This document shows positions 1 to 6,744 of a DNA stretch of 39,414 nt, piece after piece (position 1 is the first letter of the stretch; each line of letters begins with the position of its first letter). The notes below the pieces were generated by a model. It was given only the letters and a program-made list of their open reading frames with translations, had not been told where the DNA came from and made no database searches. The position numbers and the translations under genes are program-made. The DNA comes from CAYFMH01 sp964344165 (lineage in GTDB: Bacteria > Patescibacteriota > Gracilibacteria > UBA4473): NCBI GenBank assembly GCA_964344165.1, contig CAYFMH010000007.1:1-39414 (forward strand), written 5' to 3'.

Positions 1-203
1 TGTTATCCTTTCTTATCAGTTCTTTTCTGCTTTTTAATTTCGATATTCGGGTAATCTTCAATTAACAATTAGCAATTAGCAATGAATAATGATCTTCTCA
101 GTAAACAACAAATCAGCCTTCGCTTTTTATCAAAGCTTGACCAGCTTCGGCGGACAGGCAATAATCAACAAACAGTTAATAACGAATAACTAAGCTCTAA
201 GTT
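1..203. other. AT-rich intergenic region with small repeats
   Basis: No gene is supported here. It holds short degenerate repeats: AATTAGC repeated around 66-80, a 15-base element TTCGGCGGACAGGCA at 146-160 that recurs at 3269-3283, and a direct repeat TAAGCTCTA at 191-199 and 205-213 beside the stop of the next gene. No tRNA or convincing terminator was seen. Confidence 0.5.
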
Positions 204-434
204 TTAAGCTCTACCAACCAACTCTCCAACAATATGCGGGTACTTTGGTGTTTTATGCTCAAATCTCGTTTCCAGTATTACTTTTACCTTCACCGTTCCA
301 ACCTCTGCGATCATTCTTTTGAGTTCCTTGAGCGTCCCGTACTGAAGACAATATTCAATTTTTGATTCCAGTGAGATATCCGCCTTTTTTTCAGCCGGAG
401 TCCACCAATTGTATTTGTGTGTATAATCAAGCAT
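204..434 (-). CDS. Small partner protein of the AbiEii-like nucleotidyltransferase (DUF6922-like)
   Basis: A 76-residue protein with a Trp pair near residue 10 followed by a helical stretch (SKIEYCLQYGTLKELKRM). This resembles the DUF6922-type small proteins often found beside AbiEii-family nucleotidyltransferases; the match is from memory of the family pattern, not a search. Its start lies inside the last codons of the upstream minus-strand gene (8-base overlap), so the two are almost certainly co-transcribed and translationally coupled. It could be an antitoxin or an accessory subunit. The order (nucleotidyltransferase first, small protein second) is the reverse of classical abiEi-abiEii. 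Confidence 0.65.
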   Translation of the reverse strand: MLDYTHKYNWWTPAEKKADISLESKIEYCLQYGTLKELKRMIAEVGTVKVKVILETRFEHKTPKYPHIVGELVGRA

Positions 435-1119
435 TTTTCAGATAGATTTTAGCTTGTTCTTGTAAAAAAGTCGAGATTTCTGTGTCGGAGGGAGGATTTT
501 CGATCAAATACTCTACGGATTCTGTTTTGTCCCAATCGGGATCGAGCAGGTTTTCTATAGTGGCTTCTGGTTGGTAGAGTGACTGGAAAATATTCTCTGT
601 ATTCTCGACGATGACTGAAAATGAAAAGTCTTTTTTACGCAGGAGAAAAAAAAGATCAACCGCATCTTTCCATTTTTTTCGGTACATCATGGCATAGCAT
701 TTGAGGCTTCCTAGATCTTCAAGACTTGGTGTTTTTATGCCATCGCAAACGGTTTCTTTCTCGTCGATCGAAAGCGGGAAATTATGGGGGTTTCGACTGA
801 AATCCATAATTTGAACTTTTACCCCGTTACAAAAAAACTCAATCTCTGATTCTTCTTCCTCGGAGAGATAATTAAAAGCACTATTTTTGTCCATTTTTAA
901 ACCCGTGGATTGGATCCTTTTGAAAAGTTCCTTTCCTGTCCCCTGGGGGCCAAATCGGAAAAAGTCAAAATCAATACTTCTCCGATGTCCAAGGTGAAGC
1001 GCGATAGCGGTTCCGCCGACGAGCAGATGCGTTTTGGCAAATTCTTCCAGAAGTGGTTTGATACCCATTTGTTCTGGTGTGAGTACTTTTTCGGCAATTT
1101 TGTCAAAAATAATTTTCAT
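427..1119 (-). CDS. AbiEii/AbiGii-family nucleotidyltransferase (putative toxin)
   Basis: A 230-residue protein with the family's nucleotidyltransferase core at residues 35-54: LVGGTAIALHLGHRRSIDFD, with the GG pair and the D50/D52 metal-binding acidic pair intact. A second family hallmark is the later stretch around LEDLGSLKCYAMMYRKKWKDAVDLFFL, split here as LKCYAMMYRKKWKDAVDL, the helical Lys/Asp region of AbiEii proteins. Members transfer nucleotides to RNA or protein targets and act as toxins in abortive infection or toxin-antitoxin pairs. It is followed, with an 8-base overlap, by a 76-residue gene that is the likely partner. The start is preceded by an A-rich leader and no Shine-Dalgarno. 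Family assignment is strong; the target is unknown. Confidence 0.8.
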   Translation of the reverse strand: MKIIFDKIAEKVLTPEQMGIKPLLEEFAKTHLLVGGTAIALHLGHRRSIDFDFFRFGPQGTGKELFKRIQSTGLKMDKNSAFNYLSEEEESEIEFFCNGVKVQIMDFSRNPHNFPLSIDEKETVCDGIKTPSLEDLGSLKCYAMMYRKKWKDAVDLFFLLRKKDFSFSVIVENTENIFQSLYQPEATIENLLDPDWDKTESVEYLIENPPSDTEISTFLQEQAKIYLKNA

Positions 1120-1223
1120 TCATTTTTATGATAAATTTTTTTTGTAGGGATGTAAAATTGGTGAAATCCGATTGCAAATTCCTGATTTAAAATTAAAAAA
1201 GAAAGTACTCTAAAAAAACAAAC

Positions 1224-1793
1224 ATGAAAAAAACACTCCTAATTTTAGCTTTCTTTTTCGGCCTTTTGGCAGCTGAGACTTCTTTTGCCAAGGAAGGAAT
1301 CCTGCGGATTGGGGTGCACCAACATACGGGGAAAATTCCGAGTAATGGGGTGGCCATTCCTTTTTTGACCTTAAAACTCACCGCTGAGGATGCTCGGATT
1401 AACTTCAGTGGGATGGATGTGTACCGAAAAGGTCTCTCGTCGGCTAATGACTTCGAGCGAGTATGGGCGGCGGTGGATCGGACTCGATCCTACAATGTCG
1501 CCGTATTGCCAGACGATAAGGCCAAGATTCACTTCAAAAAACCGATCGAAATCCAAAAAGGAAAATCAAAGATCCTTAAATTGTATGGAAACCTCAGAAA
1601 AATGGGCAAGGGGAGAAGTGCTTATTTTACCATTGGAAATGTTTATTCTTCAGCGAGTGGGCATCGGATCGCCACTCGAAAAAAGAAAAGAGCACGTGAT
1701 TTTTCTAAGCCAATAACGAAAAAAAGAAGACTCAAAAGCTATAAGATTGTGTGCGAGAATCGGAAGTGTAGACGAGTACGGAGGGAAAAGTAA
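1224..1793 (+). CDS. Secreted basic protein of unknown function
   Basis: A 189-residue protein with a clear signal peptide (MKKTLLILAFFFGLLAAETSFA, written here only as a Lys pair plus a hydrophobic core; cleavage probably after residue 22). The mature N-terminal half has beta-strand character (LTLKLTAEDARINFSGMDVY), like the small secreted beta-sandwich repeat domains seen in uncultivated lineages. The last 40 residues are strongly basic (TRKKKRARDFSKPITKKRR) and contain a CxxxxC pair. No enzyme motif is visible. It is flanked by minus-strand genes, so it is probably a single-gene unit with an A-rich leader. It might bind an anionic surface polymer or nucleic acid, but that is a guess. Confidence 0.65.
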   Translation: MKKTLLILAFFFGLLAAETSFAKEGILRIGVHQHTGKIPSNGVAIPFLTLKLTAEDARINFSGMDVYRKGLSSANDFERVWAAVDRTRSYNVAVLPDDKAKIHFKKPIEIQKGKSKILKLYGNLRKMGKGRSAYFTIGNVYSSASGHRIATRKKKRARDFSKPITKKRRLKSYKIVCENRKCRRVRREK

Positions 1794-1964
1794 GAAGTTT
1801 GAATGTCAAAACTAGAAGCAAGAAGTAAGAAGCAAGAATTAAGGCCAAAAATTAAAGGGGAAAGTTGAAATGGGAAAGAGAAGCAGGAACAGGTAGAAGT
1901 CAAAACTTAAAACTCAAAGGTTAAAGTGAACGAAAAACGAATGACGAAAAACTAACAACTAATC
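1794..1964. other. Intergenic region, purine-rich degenerate repeats
   Basis: No gene. The plus strand carries loosely repeated AGAAGCAAGAAGTAAGAAGC-like purine tracts between the convergent ends of the secreted-protein gene and the recombinase gene. No clean terminator hairpin is visible. Confidence 0.4.
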
Positions 1965-2888
1965 TTATTTCTCCAAAAATTCTTCATGCACTCGCTTCAG
2001 ATCCGCATTGACCACATGGGTGTAGATCTGGGTGGTAGAGATGCTGGCGTGGCCGAGCATTTCTTGGACGGATCTCAGATCAGCCCCGTGGCGGAGGAGC
2101 GTCGTGGCAAAGGTATGTCTGAGGACGTGCGGGGTGACTGGTTTTGTAATCCCACATTTCCTCCCTCGATCGCGGATCATGACCTCAATGGCGGTGCGGG
2201 AGATGCGGCGAGATTCGCCATTAGTCTCAAACTCGTCGGGTCTTTTTCTTGCATTGATAAACAGCGGAGCCCAGTTGTCTTCTCGTAGAGCGAGGTAAGT
2301 TTCTAACCTTTCTACGGCGTTGTCGGTGAGAAAAACGGTCCGGATCTTTTTCCTCTTTCCGATGATGGAGAATTCTTTGAGTTTGCAATTTACGTTCTCT
2401 TGATTGAGGACACAGCATTCAGAGATCCGGAGTCCGGTCGAAAACAGCATCTCAATAATCGCTCGATCTCGGGCGTTGATGAGGGGATTTTTACTATCTT
2501 TATAGTTTCTCAGTCGATCGAGTTCGTCTAGCGTGAGTCCGGAGACGTCGCGGGGTTCTTGTTTGAGGAGTTCGATTTTTTCTGGAGCGAGGATGGGATC
2601 ATCGAGTTCTCGTTTAAGACAAAATTTGAGAAAAGATCGAACTGGGATCAGATAAATATTTTGCGTACTGCGGGAGAGCGTTTCGCCTTTTTGATTTTTT
2701 TTCATAAAGATCGCATCGCGGAAGTCATCGATGGAGTGAAGGTTGATATCCGATATTTTGGCTTTCTCACCCATGACCTCGGTGAGTAGATCAAGGCTTT
2801 TGCTATAATTACGCAGAGTGTAGGGAGAAGCATTTTTGATGTTTCTCAGGTATTTGGTGTAGCGTTTGGCCGCTTCGGTGATGAGCAT
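1965..2888 (-). CDS. xerD: XerC/XerD-family tyrosine recombinase
   Basis: A 307-residue site-specific recombinase. The N-terminal SAM-like DNA-binding domain spans about 1-100 and the catalytic domain about 115-300. The catalytic set is complete: R154 (STGLRISE), K178 in the beta-hairpin (GKRKKIR), H254 and R257 (HVLRH), H280 (LGHASI) and the nucleophile Y289 (TQIYTHV). Length and spacing fit Xer proteins that resolve chromosome dimers. An upstream in-frame ATG at 2942 exists, but ATG 2888 is preferred because a TATAAT box lies 6 bases upstream of it, implying a leaderless transcript, and Xer proteins usually begin close to MxIxEAxxxY. It lies outside the phage block and is probably a host housekeeping gene, although a role in integrating the neighbouring phage cannot be excluded. 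Confidence 0.88.
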   Translation of the reverse strand: MLITEAAKRYTKYLRNIKNASPYTLRNYSKSLDLLTEVMGEKAKISDINLHSIDDFRDAIFMKKNQKGETLSRSTQNIYLIPVRSFLKFCLKRELDDPILAPEKIELLKQEPRDVSGLTLDELDRLRNYKDSKNPLINARDRAIIEMLFSTGLRISECCVLNQENVNCKLKEFSIIGKRKKIRTVFLTDNAVERLETYLALREDNWAPLFINARKRPDEFETNGESRRISRTAIEVMIRDRGRKCGITKPVTPHVLRHTFATTLLRHGADLRSVQEMLGHASISTTQIYTHVVNADLKRVHEEFLEK

Positions 2889-2900
2889 AGTTTTATTATA
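2889..2900 (-). promoter_or_regulatory. -10 box directly upstream of xerD start
   Basis: On the minus strand TATAAT is followed by AAACT and then the ATG at 2888. A -10 this close predicts transcription beginning at or next to the start codon. No good -35 is visible. Confidence 0.45.
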
Positions 2901-2951
2901 TCTTAATTGTTTGTTTGGGGGAAATTGGTGCTGCTTTGACATGAGGAGAGT

Positions 2952-2975
2952 GCCCTTTTTGACGCCAAAAAGGGC
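2952..2975. repeat. Inverted repeat GCCCTTTTT / AAAAAGGGC
   Basis: Perfect 9-base arms at 2952-2960 and 2967-2975 around a 6-base loop GACGCC, in the divergent xerD-uvrD spacer. The T/A-rich arms could act as a terminator in either direction. Confidence 0.5.
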
Positions 2976-2984
2976 GAAAAAGCG

Positions 2985-3060
2985 CTGGAGGGAAAAAACT
3001 CGCGTTTCTTATTTTGTTTTTGAATCTGCTAATATGGCGCTCAGACAGTTTTCCCTCCAG
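2985..3060. repeat. Long-loop inverted repeat CTGGAGGGAAAA / TTTTCCCTCCAG
   Basis: Perfect 12-base arms at 2985-2996 and 3049-3060 enclose 52 bases that include an extended -10-like TGCTAATAT. It lies in a gene-free spacer. It could be a small mobile palindromic element or part of a non-coding RNA. Confidence 0.5.
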
Positions 3061-3407
3061 ACCTCTTTGGGGATCTCATGTCGTTTCACCGGGTGGAGAG
3101 ATTGTAGTGGAATAGTGTGAGAGCTCACGTATCATCTATGATGTTAATTTGCAGATAGAAACGCGACATTCATTTTTTGGTTGTGCATTGAGATTTTAGT
3201 AGTAGGGAATAGGGGAGTAATTTTTGGCGGTTCATCCGCCTACATTTGAATTGTGCGTAATTACAAATTTCGGCGGACAGGCAGAGGGTGAGTGCTCCTG
3301 AGTTTACGAAGGAGTGCGAGCCCTCGGGAAAACCGCCTAATTTTCCGAAGATCAAACAAATGAGAATATTGAATTTTCAAGAGGAAAAGCTGGTCGAACT
3401 TTTTTTG
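3061..3407. other. Gene-free region with nested hairpins
   Basis: No ORF here looks coding. It contains the hairpin GGCGG-TTCAT-CCGCC at 3226-3240 and a larger nested structure from about 3271 to 3341: outer GGCGG with CCGCC, then GAGGG with CCCTC, then CTCCT with AGGAG. It includes the 15-base dispersed element TTCGGCGGACAGGCA at 3269-3283. It resembles palindromic intergenic repeats known in bacterial genomes; no tRNA cloverleaf could be drawn. Confidence 0.4.
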
Positions 3408-3435
3408 TTGAACTTGAGATGAGAATCTTTACCAT
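3408..3435 (+). promoter_or_regulatory. Candidate promoter of uvrD
   Basis: TTGAAC at 3408-3413, a 16-base spacer, and TACCAT at 3430-3435. The start codon is at 3445, so the leader would be very short. Confidence 0.35.
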
Positions 3436-3444
3436 TCGGTTCCC

Positions 3445-5772
3445 ATGGATCAATTATTTACAGGACTCAACGACCGACAGCAGGAAGCGGTAAAAGTGCT
3501 GGGTGGACCGCTTCTGGTTCTCGCGGGAGCGGGGAGTGGGAAGACCAAGGTTTTGACGCACCGAATTGCTAATTTGATCGCCAATGGAGTGTCTCCGTCT
3601 GAGATTCTGGCCGTGACCTTTACCAATAAAGCCGCTCGAGAGATGGAGGGCCGGATTGAGAAGTTATTATCAACCATGGAAGGCGAGGTGACGTCACCTC
3701 GCCTTCCGGGTGGATCTTTTTCGGCGCATAAGCCAGCTCTTGGGACCTTCCATGCGACGTGCGTGAGGATCTTGCGAGCTGATATTGAGGCGTTGGAGGT
3801 GGGGTTTAATTCCAATTTTGTTATTTTTGACACGGATGATGCGCAGAAACTCATGAAGATGATCATGAAGGACAAACACATCGATGAAAAAGAGATTAAG
3901 ATAAAAGCGGTGATGGCACACATTTCTGGAGCGAAAAATACACTTGTGACACCGATTAAATACCAGGAAGAGGTAGAAGAAAATCGGTTTACTAGCGCCG
4001 TAAAAACCCTGTATCCAGAATATCAGCAGCGATTGCGGGATCACAATGCTTTGGACTTTGATGATTTGTTGCAGAAAGTTGTAGAACTCTTTGAGCAGTG
4101 TCCTCAGGTTCTCAAAAAATACCGAAGTCGTTGGTCACATCTACTGGTGGATGAGTACCAGGACACCAACTTTGCCCAGTATCGATTTGTTCGTCTGTTG
4201 GCGGATGATCACAAAAATCTCTGTGTCGTGGGGGACGATCATCAGTCGATTTATTCTTTTCGAGGGGCGGACTTTCGAAATATTCTCGACTTCGAAAAGG
4301 ACTTCCCAGAGGCGCAAATCGTAAAACTTGAACAAAATTATAGATCAACAAGTAACATCCTCGAGAACGCGAATTGTCTCATCCGTCACAATGAAACCGG
4401 AAAAGAAAAAAATCTCTGGACTGAAAACGAAAGTGGAGACCCCGTGGCGATCAGTGAGGTGTATGACGAAAAAGATGAAGGACGTTTTATCTCCGAGCAG
4501 ATTCGGGATCTACGGGAGGCTGGAGCGGCGAGTTATTCTGACTTTGCCGTGCTCTACCGGATGAATGCGCAGTCCCGAGCTATCGAAGAAAGCCTGATGA
4601 AAAATCAAATCCCGTATCAGATCGTGGGGGGGACGCGGTTTTTTGATCGACGAGAGATCAAAGATGTGATTGCTTATCTGCGACTTATTTTTAATCCCCG
4701 CGATGATGTCTCCTTCCTCCGGATTATCAATGTGCCGGGGCGAAAGCTCGGGCAGGCAACGATCGATGTGCTGCGGAAGTACGCGGAGCACTACACGATG
4801 TCGCTTTTTGAGGTTTTGTCTGCGATCGATGAGATCGATGAACTTCCAGCGGCCAAGAAGCAGGTATTGAAAGATTTTAAAGCGTTAATTGATGGGATGA
4901 GGGGGATGATTCCGACTAATGATGGCAGTACTCAAAACCCCTCTCAATCTCCCCTTGAAAAGGGGAGAAGCGAGGCTGTGCCGATTTCGATCCTCCTTGA
5001 TAAACTCATTGAGCGTATAGATTTCTTCAAATATCTGGAGGACGGGACCAATGAGGGGGAAGAACGAATTAACAATGTGAAGGAGCTTTTTTCTGTGGCG
5101 ACGAAGTACGATTCGGCTGAAAATCCATTGGCGGCATTTCTCGAGGGAGTGGCGTTGATTTCCGATTTGGATAATCACGATAGTTCATCGGACTCGGTCA
5201 CGCTTATGACCATCCATGCGGCCAAGGGACTTGAGTTTCCGACTGTTTTTCTCCCTGGTTGGGAGGAGGGGATTTTTCCGGGGAGTAGCTCACAGTTTTC
5301 TGGGGAAGCGATGGAGGAGGAGCGACGACTTGGCTATGTGGCGATCACTCGAGCTGAAAAAAAATGCTTCATTACCCATGCCCGGCAGCGGATGCTTTTT
5401 GGGCGGACGGAGTATTCTGGGGCTTCCAAGTTTCTCAGTGAACTCAATGATGAATGTGTGGAGCGGACGAGCTTCAGTGGGGTTGGGGGAGCTGCTGGGT
5501 ACTATTCATCCAGTAGAGGAAATTCGCGAATTTCTGCTCCGAGTGCAGGAACGGGAAAAGATCTATTTTATCAACCAAAAACGAAACAAGAGGCGATCTT
5601 TGGGGTGGCGAGCAATGAAACAGAATTTAGCGTGGGAAATCGGATCCGGCATGCGGAGTTTGGGGAGGGGACGGTGATTCAGATTTCTGGGGATGTGTTG
5701 ACGGTGGCTTTCTCGGGAAAAGGCGTGAAAAAGATCGTGGCTTCGGTGGCGCCGATATCAATGATCAATTAG
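3445..5772 (+). CDS. uvrD: UvrD/PcrA-type superfamily 1 DNA helicase
   Basis: A 775-residue 3'-5' DNA helicase for repair and replication restart. The SF1A motifs are in order: Q-motif region LNDRQQEAV (8-16), Walker A AGAGSGKT (27-34), TxGx-like LAVTFTNKAAREM, Walker B VDEYQDT (234-240), motif III VGDDHQSIYSFRGA (261-274), motif IV LEQNYRS, motif V TIHAAKGLEF and motif VI GYVAITRAEK. The C-terminal tail (GNRIRHAEFGEGTVI) is the Tudor-like domain that in PcrA contacts RNA polymerase. Length is slightly above usual because two palindromic inserts are carried in frame, at residues 79-88 and 502-508. A short leader and no Shine-Dalgarno precede the ATG. Confidence 0.93.
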   Translation: MDQLFTGLNDRQQEAVKVLGGPLLVLAGAGSGKTKVLTHRIANLIANGVSPSEILAVTFTNKAAREMEGRIEKLLSTMEGEVTSPRLPGGSFSAHKPALGTFHATCVRILRADIEALEVGFNSNFVIFDTDDAQKLMKMIMKDKHIDEKEIKIKAVMAHISGAKNTLVTPIKYQEEVEENRFTSAVKTLYPEYQQRLRDHNALDFDDLLQKVVELFEQCPQVLKKYRSRWSHLLVDEYQDTNFAQYRFVRLLADDHKNLCVVGDDHQSIYSFRGADFRNILDFEKDFPEAQIVKLEQNYRSTSNILENANCLIRHNETGKEKNLWTENESGDPVAISEVYDEKDEGRFISEQIRDLREAGAASYSDFAVLYRMNAQSRAIEESLMKNQIPYQIVGGTRFFDRREIKDVIAYLRLIFNPRDDVSFLRIINVPGRKLGQATIDVLRKYAEHYTMSLFEVLSAIDEIDELPAAKKQVLKDFKALIDGMRGMIPTNDGSTQNPSQSPLEKGRSEAVPISILLDKLIERIDFFKYLEDGTNEGEERINNVKELFSVATKYDSAENPLAAFLEGVALISDLDNHDSSSDSVTLMTIHAAKGLEFPTVFLPGWEEGIFPGSSSQFSGEAMEEERRLGYVAITRAEKKCFITHARQRMLFGRTEYSGASKFLSELNDECVERTSFSGVGGAAGYYSSSRGNSRISAPSAGTGKDLFYQPKTKQEAIFGVASNETEFSVGNRIRHAEFGEGTVIQISGDVLTVAFSGKGVKKIVASVAPISMIN
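3678..3707. repeat. Perfect 30-base palindrome inside uvrD
   Basis: GGAAGGCGAGGTGAC is followed immediately by its exact reverse complement. It encodes residues 79-88 (EGEVTSPRLP), in the segment between Walker A and motif Ib where UvrD proteins vary in loop length. The reading frame is kept. Confidence 0.85.
4948..4968. repeat. Palindromic hairpin TCTCCCCTT-GAA-AAGGGGAGA inside uvrD
   Basis: Perfect 9-base arms around a 3-base loop, encoding SPLEKGR (residues 502-508) within a Ser/Gln-rich loop. Sequences of this kind (CCCCTT...AAGGGG) are common dispersed palindromes in bacterial genomes. The insertion is in frame. Confidence 0.75.
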
Positions 5773-5965
5773 GAATTTTCAATTATCAATAAAAAATAAA
5801 AGTCATTCCGGCTTGTCCGGAATCCTAGTGGTTGTGCCGCTGTGGTCAGATCCTGGTCAGGCCAGGATGACCATTTGATTTTCTGGTGGGGATTCGTCCA
5901 CGCCGCTTGAACATAAACGACAGCATTTAAAGGTCTTAAAATTTGCTCGAAACATCAAAACTTTT
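5773..5965. other. Intergenic boundary region with two hairpins
   Basis: Between uvrD and the phage block. Hairpin 1: ATTCCGG-CTTGT-CCGGAAT (5805-5823). Hairpin 2: GGTC..ATCCTGG-TCAGG-CCAGGAT-GACC (5844-5872). Neither is followed by a clear T-run, but together they could terminate uvrD transcription. Base composition shifts from GC-richer to AT-rich across this stretch, marking the likely edge of the phage. Confidence 0.45.
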
Positions 5966-6079
5966 ATGGAAGACATTGAGGGAGATTCTCGCTCTTTAGT
6001 CGTGTCCGAGCAGGTAAAAACTAATGCTAAATCCGATAGACAGAGTAGTAAAAAGAAAACAAAAATGCAAACAAGCTAA
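5966..6079 (+). pseudogene. Short ORF, possibly the 3' remnant of a gene
   Basis: A 37-codon ORF starting MEDIEGDSRSLVV and ending in a Lys/Gln-rich tail. The frame is open further upstream, back to about 5879, without another ATG (HLKVLKFARNIKTF precedes the Met). The amphipathic upstream stretch and basic tail look like the C-terminus of a larger protein cut at the host-phage boundary, but a genuine small gene or chance ORF is equally possible. Confidence 0.25.
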
Positions 6080-6100
6080 AAACACTTATCTTCTTTGGAA

Positions 6101-6160
6101 AAGTAATACAAAAAACGGAAATCTCTTGAATTATTTGCAACAAGGTTGTACTTTTTAGGA
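6101..6160 (+). promoter_or_regulatory. Repeated phage promoter-like element, copy 1 (upstream of terS)
   Basis: Begins AAGTAATACAAAAAACGG, then GGAAATCTC, TTGAAT at 6126-6131 as a -35 and TACTTT at 6149-6154 as a -10 (17-base spacer). The terminase small-subunit ATG is at 6166. The first 15 bases recur exactly at 9854 and 12251. Confidence 0.6.
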
Positions 6161-6165
6161 GTACC

Positions 6166-6744
6166 ATGACTACTAAAAAAACAACTAAAACCACTACACA
6201 AGCGGATAAACCTAGAAAAACGACCAAAAAAAAGGTTGTAAAAGGTAGTAATTCTGGGGCTAAAAAATCTTCCACAACTCCTAATATCAAAGTTCGTAAA
6301 TACATAAAAGGTCTTGCGGAGGGGAAGTCTAAAACTAAGTCCGCTAAAGAGGCAGGTTATTCAGATAGTACAGCTAGGAATGCCGGACAGAAGATTGAAA
6401 CTACACAGGCTTTTTTGAATGAGGTTGAGAAGTTTAAACAGTATCTAGGGGGAGAAGATAGTTATTTGGAACTTATGGCTAAAAGGTTGATACAACTCCT
6501 CAATAAGAATGAGAGTTCTTTTTATAAGAACCAGGACGAAGAAATGTGTGAGTTTATCGGTTCGCTTCCCGATGGAACTGTTGTTTTGGGTGCGATAGAT
6601 AAGATCGCAAAGATAACAAGCCTTTATTCTCCACAGACCTTTGAAATTTTGGATAAAGATAAACCTTCAAATTTAAGCAATGAGGAGTTAAAGCGAAGGA
6701 TAAAAGAAAATCAAAAAAGGCTTACCTCAATAAAAAATGAATGA
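6166..6744 (+). CDS. terS: Terminase small subunit
   Basis: A 192-residue DNA-recognition subunit of the packaging motor. The first 45 residues are extremely Lys/Thr-rich and likely disordered. A helix-turn-helix follows (KYIKGLAEGKSKTKSAKEAG, then YSDSTARNAGQKI), typical of the Terminase_2/phage TerS N-terminal domain, and then a coiled oligomerisation segment. The next gene is the large subunit, overlapping by 8 bases, which supports the call strongly. This is one of very few genes here with a Shine-Dalgarno-like GGAG 5 bases upstream of the start, and it lies just downstream of the repeated promoter element. Confidence 0.82.
   Translation: MTTKKTTKTTTQADKPRKTTKKKVVKGSNSGAKKSSTTPNIKVRKYIKGLAEGKSKTKSAKEAGYSDSTARNAGQKIETTQAFLNEVEKFKQYLGGEDSYLELMAKRLIQLLNKNESSFYKNQDEEMCEFIGSLPDGTVVLGAIDKIAKITSLYSPQTFEILDKDKPSNLSNEELKRRIKENQKRLTSIKNE

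Noticed and set aside
60..100. CRISPR-like or tandem repeat (AATTAGC units)
   Set aside because: Only two or three short imperfect units with no spacers.
1965..2888. XerD-like recombinase as the phage integrase
   Set aside because: It lies in the host-like flank more than 3 kb from the phage edge, beside housekeeping uvrD, and looks like a standard Xer protein; a phage role cannot be shown.
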